Notes under the pieces: generated by a model
The model's database searches: none
What the model was told of the DNA's origin: nothing
Seen by the model: only the letters and a program-made list of their open reading frames with translations
Translations under genes and position numbers: made by a program
Assembly: GCF_000150955.2 (NCBI RefSeq)
Contig: NC_011671.1
Span: 868,001-932,000 of the forward strand
Direction: 5' to 3'
Source of the DNA: Phaeodactylum tricornutum CCAP 1055/1
Taxonomy: Eukaryota; Bacillariophyta; Bacillariophyceae; Surirellales; Neidiaceae
DNA length: 64,000 bases
Shown: piece by piece, positions 54,990 to 64,000 of the stretch
How the letters are laid out: the number at the start of each line of letters is the position of its first letter
Position numbering within the stretch: the stretch's first letter is position 1

Positions 54990-57000
54990 TGAGTTTTAGA
55001 CTGGTACATTGCAGGTGCGTCGTATGTCCGTCACTTTGGACTGTCGGCATTTGGTCGTCACGTCGCACTGCATCACTTCGATGCGGGCTTTGGTGCAGGC
55101 CGCCACGGGACGCGACGCGTCGATCAAGCGGATACCTTTCGCCATCGTGAATCGCATCCAGAGTGGGCCCCACACGACGCGCTTTCGGACGGCGGAACGC
55201 TGTTATGGCGCTACCCTCGTTCCGCCCACACGGTCGACAGCTTGTTGATCGTCTACTAATCCTTTCACACACACGCGTTGGAAACCTTGGACATTACTGT
55301 CCCCAGCAACGTGACATTTGCTGCGCCCCCGACCGCACTTGAGGATTTGTTGGCATTCGCACGCATAGAGCGTGTGCGTTACGTCCATTCCATTGATTAT
55401 TTGCACTATCATTGGGCGCGTTTGGGCAAGCCCTTCCACGAGGCCCTCGCGCTTTCCTAATGGACCGGTTGGGCCGCGTCTGTTGGTGCCACCTTGTCCA
55501 AGGCGGATCTCGCCACCATGTTTCAAGACTGCGACATGCTTGGTCAAGCGGTCGAACTCCTGCCTCTACCCGCCGTCGTCCTACTCCTGGAGGTCGTTCG
55601 GGAAGCCCAAGCCGATCTCATACGTTCCGTCCAACAAACTCCTGACAAACTTCTGAACAGAAAAGGTTGACAAAGAACAATCCAGACCAACGGCAATTGC
55701 TTGGCCCGGACTCGCTTCTTCAATTTCCTCATGGCCGACGCCAACAACCTCCTCAATCCCCATCACGGACAACTTGGTGTCCAGGACATGACCCGCCCCT
55801 AGCCCACTGCTGGACTAACACCAGCCACGACATTTTCTCGCCACCACCGCGCACAGCTTGGCCGGAAAATCACACTACTCCAAAACCGCTGGTCTGGACT
55901 GGAAAAGGTCGACGGACAAATGTACCTGACCGCCCTCCTCCACGGCGTCCAAATTGGACGTTTGGGAAAACGAGCTTTCAGAACCGGTTCTGGCGCGTTA
56001 CCAGCCAATTGGACTGAACTACAAAAATGCCATACACTTGGATGACGTGCTACGGGATATTTGCTTCTTCTTGCGGGAGCATCCCTACTCCTTCCCCATT
56101 ATTCTCAATATTGAAAATCATTGCTCACCACAATGACAGTGAAATGTGGCCAAATTGCTCTACAATACATTGGGGGCCTCGCAGCTTATTCACAAACCCA
56201 AAGGGGAGCTTCATGACTTTGCGCAGCTCCGTAGTCCGGAAGCGGCCCGGGGCAAAATCATTGTGCTGGCCAAAACGCCCAAGAATCTCGTGGACCAGAA
56301 GGAGACGGCGATCTCCATCTTGACAGCCAAGGCGGGGATAACGGCAATTAAAGTCGAACGGCCGCGGCTGCCGATTGCTCCTTTGATGAAGGCGCCTACA
56401 ACGCAGACGACCGCATCTACCAACCCAAAGAGTCTTAAAGGAGAGGGTATCAAAATGCCTAAAATACTACCCGGGGTTGTGGAGGGCAGATGCAATCAGT
56501 ACGCCCAGACGGCGCAAGAGGCCATGGAAGTGGGAAACCGCGTCGCCGTCTGTTTCACCCGGTACAACCAAGCCAAGGCCACTGTCTTCGAAGCAAGTCA
56601 AAGATTCGAGTGCGCTCGTGGTCGGAAACAAGTTTTAGTCCAACATCTCCACTTCCTCCAGCTTTAAGGTCAACTTCTATGACTCCGTTAATAGGAGTTG
56701 TAGGATGTACATGCACTTGGCAATCCTGAGTGGAAGCACGGAAACTTTGCGTTCCAGGCGTCCCGGCCTTCAAAGCGAGCCCGGAACTGCATCAATCCTA
56801 TTTGCGGCAGCCACAACAACTGCTCCCTTCACCCTCCTCCAATATTATCTCCTATCCATATGAGAGTTTTGTGGTTGATCAACCAAGATTTTCGAAAGGG
56901 AAATGTCCAGCAACACGGCGGTATTGGAACACCATCCATGAAGCCGCATCTGTTAGAATTTCTCAACTTGTTGTACCAAACTTTCAAGAAATTCCAGCAT
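54990..57000 (+). pseudogene. Decayed phosphoinositide-specific phospholipase C gene inside the transposon
   Basis: Pieces of a PI-PLC appear in order on the plus strand but in shifting frames with several stops, so no intact product is possible. A PH-like piece is at about 55010-55250 (RIPFAIVNRIQSGPHTTRF). A possible EF-hand region is at about 55280-55700. The X domain then follows: VQDMTRPLAHCWTNTSHDIF near 55780-55840, LDVWENELSEPVLARYQ at about 55955-56010, DVLRDICFFLREHPYSFPII with ENHCS to 56130, and RGKIIVLAKTPKN at about 56250-56290. Sequence to 57000 may be linker, Y and C2 remnants but is not clear. PI-PLC cleaves PIP2 to InsP3 and diacylglycerol. The X-domain match is strong; the outer limits are approximate. 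Confidence 0.75.
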
Positions 57001-57282
57001 GATCTTCATGACACTCTTGGGATGCCTCTTAGCCAGCAGCTCTTCCGTGTTCTGTAGTACATCACAAGTTGCCACTACGGTTTCAGTACGTGCCGGCAAT
57101 TGCGTGGGAGTGACCCCCCTCACTCTCAACGCCTTGCCTTGCTTTCTGCACTTCCTTCTTTTTGTCGCCGCAGCCCAATACCTCAGCCAGCGTTGTACTT
57201 CGCGTCATGACAAAGAAAAAGTTGGCTGCTTGTTTCTTGCAGCAAATCACTTTTTCGATCAAGGATGTGGGGCCAAGGAGGA

Positions 57283-57469
57283 GGCAGGTATCATGGAGGG
57301 AACTGCTGAATTGAATCTGATTGGCTATACATAGTATATGGGGTTGTTCTTAAGTAAAAAGATTACTTATAAAGGATTTCCCGCGAGAATAAAAACACTT
57401 AGAATCAGTGTGAATTTTCCCAAATAGCGAAAATTTCACCCCTGCTCATCCCAAATAGCGAATTTTCTC
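57283..57469 (-). repeat. Right terminal inverted repeat
   Basis: Reverse complement begins GAGAAAATTCGCTATTTGGG and matches the left repeat for 187 bp. Confidence 0.88.
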
Positions 57470-57478
57470 CTGAAAATT
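57470..57478. repeat. Right 9-bp target site duplication
   Basis: CTGAAAATT, identical to 53450-53458. Confidence 0.85.
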
Positions 57479-57999
57479 CATGCGACAGTAGAAAACTGCA
57501 ACGATAACGGGCTAAAACGTGTCTGTGGGACCAAAGGATTGTATATACGATAAAAAGACGTAAAACAAAGACTTATAAGCACAAACCCAAGATAAAGGGA
57601 TAACGAACCCCGACATGCTTGTCGTAGGGTTTTTCTAACAGAGAATGTTGGTTTGCCTTGTCGGAGATTCCGACATCAAAAATATAACCGATCCCATAGA
57701 TATCAGACATAGGGTCAATTGTCACCGTCAGGTATAAACAAAGACAATGTAGAATATATGAAAAACATTGTGAATATATGAAAAACATTTTGGACACCAA
57801 CGGGACATATAACCAAGGCATTTCTGATGAAAGCCGCAGCTTGTTTTCACGGATCGCCGTGACTGTGGGTAGCCAAATAAGAATCGAGTGTTTACACGCA
57901 CCCGCTCCGTCACAATCGACAATGGTGGACAGCGTGCATGACCACAATAATTTCAACAAAACAAGCTAATCTGGAAACAAAGTAGATATCATCACGATC
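57479..57999. other. Intergenic region between transposon and CASP, nothing seen
   Basis: 521 bp. Frames of 60-130 residues on either strand match nothing. A near-duplicate phrase (GAATATATGAAAAACATT) occurs twice in a row at about 57752-57788. Presumed CASP promoter. Confidence 0.35.
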
Positions 58000-60470
58000 A
58001 TGACAGATGCCATTCTACCGTCTCTAGAAGCGGCCGTGGAGGACTGGAACGGTTTTAATTGGAACGAGCGCCTTGCGGAGGTAGATATTTTTCTCCAACA
58101 AACCAAAGAAGTCAAAGAACAAAGCTTACAGGCCCGCAAGAATCTAGCCGAGATTACGAAACAACTGAAGCGTAGCGTAAAATCAGTCGAGACTACTACA
58201 TTTGATCTAAAAAAGGAAGCGAATCCGGAATCGGTCGCGTCGAGTATCAAGTCCATGGAAAGTCTGACGAAGGAATGTCGGGTCACCGTGAAATCCTATC
58301 AGGAAGAAATTGATAATCTCACGCGCCGCTGCAAAACTTCGGAATCCAGCTACGTTTCTCTATGTCAAGCTCTCTCCGAACAGTCTGAACCGGCTGCCAT
58401 TCTTGCCTCCGCCCTTCAGCACATTCACGCCCAGCAGGCCCAAATGACACAGCTTCTTAGCACTGTTGAACATGTGAACCAGGAGTTGCAGTCCCAAGAG
58501 ACTATGAACGTCAGCTACAGGAAGGAAATAGCATCTCTACAGAAGTCAAAATCGAATAGCAGTGGAAATGCTGGCGTTGGTAAGGCAGATCGGGAAGAGC
58601 TAGTACAACTGCGTCGGGAGGTTGCTGAGTACGAAATCGAGTTCCGCAGCTTGAAGAATCAGGACATTACGATTCGCAGGCTCGAAGCTCGAATTGCCGA
58701 ACTCCAGACAGTAGGCGAAGAGCACCTGAAGGAAGAGCTTGAAAAGCACAAGGAAGAACTGCAGGAATCTGAAGGTCGCAAGGTCGCTGAAGCCTTGGAG
58801 CGTGAGGCGGCTATGGAAAGGAAGGTGCAAACTCTTGAACTACAGCTCCAAGCAGAGCGGGCGGGCCGCGAAGCCACGCAAGGGGCCTTGCTTGATGCGG
58901 ACGAAGGAGTTTCACAACGTGAGGCGGCCTGGGAAGCTCAGCGTCGTATTCTTGTTGACGATGCGGAACGCGTGCGGGAAAGTCTGCAAACGGCCACTCG
59001 TGAACGCGACGAGCTTCGCCTCAAAATGGCGGCAGTTAGCGAGAATACTACGCCAGAGCCATCACCTCCGTCGGGTGGATTGTCAGTGTCCGATCTCATC
59101 CTGGAGCGTAAAGCTTATGAGGCAGAGGTACGTCGGCCTTATTGTACACTTCGTATTTTTTGTGCCTTCGTTTTGATTTCTTGTTCAACCCACTTATTCG
59201 ACCAACTACCCAGGTTGCGGAGCTATCTGAGACGGCCAATATGCTCCGTGAGGAGCTTCGAACAAAAGAGTTGCAGGTAATGGATGAAAAACGCATTTCG
59301 CAGGTCAAATTGAGCAATTTAGAACGTCAGGTAGCTACGCTATCTTTCGACCTTTCCACTGCCCAATCCCAGCTTCACTCCGCACCCAGTCAAGCTTTGG
59401 TGGACAACATGAAACGAGAACTTCGCATCTTGAAGCGCTTGGAATACAATGCGGACGACGTCGATACGGAACGAGACCCTGAAATTGCGGGAGGAAACGC
59501 TGGTGACGAAGATGACAAGGACCTTGAATCTGTTTTGGTTGCGAAGCTACGCCGTGCTGAATCGGACCTGGTGACCGAACGGGTAACTCGCACTAGTTTA
59601 ATTGAAGATATTGAAACTCTCAAGAAGTCTATGCTTGACGCCGAAAAGACCAATAATGCTTTAGAAAAGCTTGTGGCGTCTTTGGAGAGAGACCTGGAAC
59701 GGGCTATTGCGACACCGTCTGCTGCGACGTCTCGAAAGCAATCGGAGCACGTACTTGTCGAAGAAAATCCGGCTACTCTGGAACATATACTTGATCCCAA
59801 TGCTGCGCCCCCTCTACCTCCGCCACCTCCGCCTTCGGCCAGATCCCAATCAGAATCGGAATCTCAGCAAGACGATCATTCAGTTGCCACTATTGTAATG
59901 GCACAGCGTGACCGACTTCGCGCGCGATGCGAGGCCTTGGAAGCCGAGCGGGATTCTTTTAAACGAGAGTTGCAGGGCCAAGTGCAAGCTTCGGAACATC
60001 TCAAAACGGACAATACAAAATTGTACGAGAAGGTTCGTTATCTACAAAATTACAATAAGCCCCCGAGCAGCGGACATGGAACAGCGTATTCTCGCAGTAT
60101 CAGCGCTGGAGATCGCGATCTGGACCTTGAGGCCCTGGAGCAGCGCTACGAAGCATCCGTTGACCCCTTCCGTCAGTTCAGTAAGGCAGAACGCCAACGG
60201 AAGCTGAATGAAATGTCACCGATGGAGCGTACCGTTTTCATAGTGGCCAAAACCTTTTTGGCAACAAAAGAAATGCGGACAGCGCTATTCTTTTACGTTG
60301 TTGCCATGCACTTGCTCGTATTCATTACAACCTATCATTGGTCCCAAGCTGCAGGCTGCATCGGTCCCAATAAAGATTACTTATCGCACCTTCCACCAAC
60401 CATGCCGAAACCTGTTACGAAAGAGGAAGCCCCCGTTGCTGGCGCTGCAGCTATACCGACCACCGATTGA
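58000..60470 (+). CDS. CASP: CASP-type Golgi coiled-coil membrane protein (2 exons)
   Basis: Golgin of the CASP family (the CUX1 alternative product in animals), a tail-anchored tether of Golgi vesicles. Exons 58000-59127 and 59214-60470 with intron 59128-59213 (GTACGT...CAG) give 794 residues (human CASP 678). The N-terminus WNGFNWNERLAEVDIFLQQT matches the family start. Long heptad-rich coiled coils follow. A Pro run (PPLPPPPPPSARS) near residue 580 interrupts them. The conserved end YEASVDPFRQFSKAERQRKL, then MERTVFIVAKTFLATKEMRT and a membrane span (about 734-754), is diagnostic. The short lumenal tail follows. Confidence 0.92.
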
Positions 60471-61004
60471 GCTCAGTGTTGATGCATCTATTATGATTTC
60501 TTTACGTAAAATCTAGAATCAAATTCAATCCACAGGGTCCACGTTTAATATCATATACCAGTCCGTCCTGGTAACAGTCGTTTGCCAAGCCGCTTGGCTT
60601 TGTATAGAGTTGGATGCGCCTACTGTACAATCGATTGTCAATCATGCTTTCTTCGGTTATGATGATTGTCTGTTTTCTCGGAAGCAAGATGCGAGACTAT
60701 AGTAGGAACTATACTGCGTAGCCTCGAATGCTAATACTGTCATTCTCCAGAGTTATGTAAATCGAAAGCGTTGTTCGTCTGCTTTCTCCCGTCCATCGGC
60801 TTCGATCATCAGAAGTCCAACAGCCTTATTTTAAATCGTTCACCGCTTGATGGCCACGACACAAAGAATACAGGTACGTCGACCCTACGTCGACCCTACG
60901 ATGGTGCTTTCGACTGCGCAGCGCCAAACGTCGTTGTACTCTCTGTTCCTTTCTACCTTCCAGTAAATTGTATTTCCTCGCTTGAAATTCTCCTAGTCGG
61001 CAAT
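60471..61004. other. Intergenic region upstream of the bS18m gene
   Basis: 534 bp. A 12-bp direct duplication (CGTCGACCCTAC twice) lies near 60876-60899. The bS18m frame is open upstream to a TTG at 60771 but no ATG precedes 61005, so I leave it out of the gene. Confidence 0.4.
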
Positions 61005-62177
61005 ATGGCGTATCGTCGCTTACTGGTTTCCAATGGATTGCTTTCCAGGCTGTCGAGCATGTCGCTCCGGCCCGCTCCAGTAGCTTCGCGATGGCAGCAC
61101 TCACCACTAGACCCTCCGCGTTGGCGACACAATTTCCGCGTCTTTTCCAACAAGGGCGGAAGTGGAAGAGACAACGATGACAAATTTGTGGGAGAAGAAG
61201 AGTTAGAAAAACCGACCATTTCCGAAGACGAAGACTTTTTCGGAGTCAATTTTGAAGATGGGGCGGACAATATCGGCCCGGAACGATCTTTCCCTCCAAA
61301 ATACAAGCGCGATGCCACGACGGGCCGTCTGACGGGCGAAGTAGAAGCGGAAGTGACCGAAGAAGAGCGTAATATTCTCAAGGCAGACCCCCTGGAACGA
61401 GAGCGACGGATGATTTCTCGATTAGAATCTCACTGGCAGGAGGAGGGCGCTGACGAGACCGGACTACCCACGGAGCTCTCCAAACTCGGTCGCCGCGTTC
61501 GTCAAGCTGAAATGGGTCTAAATGTCGTCGGACGTAGCGTGCAAGCGCAGGCGTCAAAAGAAGAGTTGGAAGACGGCACCGAGTTAGGCCGCAAGGACGA
61601 TGGTTTCTCTCAAAAGATCACGCCCGATGAGTTTGAATCGTTCGCGGAGTACATGAAGAAGGAGCACAAAATAGAATTGTCACAAGAGGACATTCCCAGC
61701 ATGGACCGCATGGTGAAGAGTGAGCACAAAGAAAACGCCGACGACCGTTCCCTTTCCATGAAATGGCTGTCCTCTCGTGCTCAGCGAGAAATGGACGATT
61801 TTATGGATGACAACCCATACTCGGATCTCATGCCAGGCGACCTCAGTCCAACCCGTCTCGTCAACCGGAAACGTGCCAAGCAGATTCCGGTTAAACTATT
61901 GCACCACAACAATATTCCACTTTTGAAATCGTTTTTGACCCCCACGGGACAGATTCGGAATCGCGTGCAAACTCGTTTGGGTGCGCGCGATCAGAGACGA
62001 GTCACCAAACTTATCAAACGCGCCCGCTGCCTTGGGCTTATGCCATTCTCGGGGCAGTTCAAGGCAGAACATCATGGATGGAAGCACGCTGAGGATATCC
62101 ATAAGATGCGGCCTTGGGAAAAAGAACTCATCCGTCGTGGACTGGTAGTGCAGCGCGGAGCGAAGGACAAAAATTAA
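61005..62177 (+). CDS. MRPS18: Mitochondrial ribosomal protein bS18m
   Basis: Small-subunit protein of the mitochondrial ribosome. ATG 61005 gives 390 residues with an Arg/Leu/Ser presequence (MAYRRLLVSNGLLSRLSSMS), fitting mitochondrial import. The bS18 core is near 285-350: VKLLHHNNIPLLKSFLTPTG, IRNRVQTRLGARDQRRVTKL and IKRARCLGLMPF, matching the bacterial pattern of KYI...GKI..R..T......QR.L..AIKRAR.LALLP. Most of the remaining 280 N-terminal residues are an acidic extension with no recognised domain; bacterial S18 is about 75 residues. Confidence 0.88.
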   Translation: MAYRRLLVSNGLLSRLSSMSLRPAPVASRWQHSPLDPPRWRHNFRVFSNKGGSGRDNDDKFVGEEELEKPTISEDEDFFGVNFEDGADNIGPERSFPPKYKRDATTGRLTGEVEAEVTEEERNILKADPLERERRMISRLESHWQEEGADETGLPTELSKLGRRVRQAEMGLNVVGRSVQAQASKEELEDGTELGRKDDGFSQKITPDEFESFAEYMKKEHKIELSQEDIPSMDRMVKSEHKENADDRSLSMKWLSSRAQREMDDFMDDNPYSDLMPGDLSPTRLVNRKRAKQIPVKLLHHNNIPLLKSFLTPTGQIRNRVQTRLGARDQRRVTKLIKRARCLGLMPFSGQFKAEHHGWKHAEDIHKMRPWEKELIRRGLVVQRGAKDKN

Positions 62178-62441
62178 CAGTAAGTCTCCGATTTGAGCAT
62201 CGCTTTGGATTGCGCATAAAGTTGTATATGACTATGATTGTAGTAGCTATATGCGTGAGGGTTCCTTGCTTGGAACCTACCAGATGTCACATTGTGAAAG
62301 TGGGCTGACTGAAAGATTGTATCTCAAAGTTTAGCGGAACGCGTCCTTGACAGGCAACATTTTGGATGTTGGCACCATCTGGCAAACACAAATATAAAGC
62401 ATGCTGAAAGAAGAACACCCAACACCAAGGTTGGAAGCTCT

Positions 62442-64000
62442 CTAGCTAGATGCCGTACAGATTTCAGCCTCGCCGCTCAATCTTTCCGTTGAGAATGAAA
62501 TTTCGCTAGACACACTACAAAAGTCTTCAAAAGTCATTGTAGGGGAATCAGGAGACAGATACGGGGGAGAACAAAGCACAGTGCTTCTTTTGCGTTTTTT
62601 CGACTCAATGTCAATCCTTGTGACGTAAGTTTCGAGTGTATCGAGATCCAGGTTTTTCCCCGGACTGAATGATTTGTGCATGGGAAGAGATGGAAATTTA
62701 GGGGGACTGAACCACTGTTCCATTGGAGGCGACGGAATGTCGATTTCCTTGTCATCAAAATTCGGTGTCCACAATGTAGCTCCAGATCGTTCCAAGACTG
62801 AGGTTATGAACGAAGGCGAGTAGTCGGGCATACCAGGATGCGGATACTTGCCAATATTTTTCCTGACTCCAGGATCAATAGGCGAGGCTGAAACCAAGGG
62901 CGTCGTTGAATCAAACTGCATTCGCACGGCAGCGGGACTCTTGTCCCACAATGAGCCCAGGTCTCTTGTATATATTGCGTGAATAGGAGTGTCGTTCTCT
63001 TTACAGTCAGCTCGGATCACAGGCGAATACTTTGTCAAATTGGTATTCCAGCCCTTAGCCGCCGCTAGCTCCGCAGCATCGGCAAGAGTCCGGAGGTCTC
63101 GCTTCTCGGAAAACCCGCCCCCTTCGAGATACGAAACAGGATCAAACAATCCTATTTGTGGCTTTATTTCTGATGGTGTGGTATATTCCATTGAAAAGGA
63201 AGTCTCTTCAGTTTCCCCCACATCTGCACCTTCATTGCCTCCTGAAATCAAGTTGTGATATTTGTCGTACATACCGTACTCTTCCAAAGCGGCTTCCGTT
63301 CCTGATGAGGCTGACGTGAGGGCTGCCCGGTCGGTCCGTCCTGATACAACCGGAAGCCCAGCGTAAGAACCATCGGAGCTTGGAATATTGAGCTTCTCGA
63401 GTGCACACTTTCCCGTCAGGGAGGATATAGCCGCTTTTTCTCCCATGCGATTTGGTGGTGATGCTGGTGATGGCTTTTCATCTACCGGTTTACCGTGCCG
63501 AAGAAATGGCGCATTCTTCGATTTAGAAGCTCTACTTGGACGGACAATGGGTTTTAGCATTAGGGATTGCCAATTGGTCATGTTGCGGTGTATTGACGGG
63601 TGATGAAATGCTCCCTTATATCTGAAACAGAGTACAATGGTATATGAGGGCCTGTCATCTGATGGGATGTCCAGCTCGAGAACGAAAACGCACAAATCGT
63701 ACCTGTGACTCCTTTTATATTTTTTGAATCCATAGACATTAAGCTGGCGGCGAAGCGAGGGGTAGCGTCCATCTGAAAGTCCAAAATGAATTAGTGAGAT
63801 GTAGATCAGCATCTGTGTGACTGCAAACATGTGTTGCTACCTACGTACACCAAAAGAACTTGGAAATGGCAACGTTCAAAGCTTGGGGATCCTCTAACTC
63901 ATTCAAGAAGAAACCGGAACCATCGCCAGTCCATGAAACCACATTCGGCTCTACCGATGCTACGTGTCTGACGAAAGACTCCAAAACGCCGACGAAGTTT
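62442..64000 (-). CDS. Heat shock transcription factor, 5' end outside the window
   Basis: HSF-type DNA-binding protein, the largest transcription factor family in diatoms. Visible exons are 64000-63849 (continues off the right edge), 63772-63703 and 63621-62442. Introns are 63848-63773 (GTACGT...CAG) and 63702-63622 (GTACGA...CAG). The joined domain reads VVSWTGDGSGFFL, then ISKFFWYGRYPSLRRQLN, VYGFKKYKRSHRYKGAF and HHPSIHRN, the winged-helix order of HSFs. The second splice restores SHRYKGAFHH. Downstream about 385 residues are polar with no obvious HR-A/B heptad region and several SP sites. The residues before the visible part are unknown. Confidence 0.88.

Larger units (their letters stand above)
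53459..57469 (+). mobile_element. Non-autonomous Mutator-like DNA transposon carrying a host gene copy (Pack-MULE)
   Basis: 4,011-bp element with perfect 9-bp target duplications and 187-bp terminal inverted repeats (53459-53645 and 57283-57469). By hand, about 182 of 187 positions match. The termini read GAGAAAATT, close to the GAGATAATT start of maize Mu as I recall it. Within each repeat the motif CTATTTGGGA occurs twice. No transposase frame is visible in either strand. The interior has a decamer array at 54401-54470 and, from about 54990 to 57000, decayed phosphoinositide phospholipase C sequence including apparent introns. Gene capture by a MULE is the best reading. An 8-bp-duplication superfamily such as hAT fits less well because of the long inverted repeats. 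Confidence 0.8.

Noticed and set aside
53459-57469. Reading the element as an LTR-type or virus-like element
   Set aside because: Its end repeats are inverted, not direct, and no reverse transcriptase, integrase or capsid sequence is seen.
1-64000. tRNA, rRNA, CRISPR or bacterial operon features
   Set aside because: Reading the gaps on both strands showed no tRNA-like fold, repeat-spacer array or Shine-Dalgarno-led operon; the content is eukaryotic. A covariance-model scan was not possible.

Overview
The window looks like nuclear DNA of a pennate diatom, most likely Phaeodactylum tricornutum or a close relative. This is an inference from gene structure and protein content; no database search was run. 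About 22 closely packed genes lie on both strands. Their introns are few, short (roughly 64-170 bp) and of the GT-AG type. Several products begin with a signal peptide followed by the diatom plastid 'ASAF-like' cleavage motif (TIDAF, TNAF, GAAF, TAAF, ASAF).

Layout. 1-1145: 3' part of a DDHD phospholipase. 1181-6044: divergent pair of mitochondrial methylcrotonyl-CoA carboxylase alpha and a tyrosine-type aminotransferase. 6092-7891: HCF101-like Fe-S carrier. 8585-14581: two paralogous plastid-type RluA-like proteins flanking an unrecognised gene on the opposite strand. 14849-16057: riboflavin deaminase fused to a YhbY/CRM-like RNA-binding domain. 16689-18280: SHMT. 18812-19974: YCII-domain plastid protein. 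21048-23306: secreted three-repeat surface protein. 23992-31115: SGNH-hydrolase-like membrane protein, ZNG1/CobW GTPase, ankyrin protein, NAD(P)-binding SDR-like protein, and a plastid histidine-box hydroxylase. 31590-32051: small basic unknown protein. 32282-34873: S6K-like AGC kinase. 35581-37658: glycerol kinase with an odd tail-anchor reading frame. 37718-41260: proton-translocating transhydrogenase in beta-alpha order. 42338-53354: a very large DOCK-family exchange factor. 58000-60470: Golgi CASP. 61005-62177: mitochondrial bS18. 62442-64000: heat shock factor running off the right edge.

The main non-genic structure is 53459-57469. It is a 4.0-kb DNA transposon with 187-bp terminal inverted repeats (about 97% identical by hand alignment), a 9-bp target duplication, and ends resembling Mutator. 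It carries a decayed phosphoinositide phospholipase C gene and no visible transposase, so it looks like a Pack-MULE.

The genes are ordinary metabolic and cellular genes without operon logic. The divergent MCC-alpha/TAT pair (leucine and tyrosine breakdown) is the only clear functional neighbourhood. Points most worth checking are the Pack-MULE, the loss of the usual catalytic Asp in both RluA-like paralogues (one also frameshifted), the deaminase-CRM fusion, the glycerol kinase tail, and the repeated domain of the surface protein.
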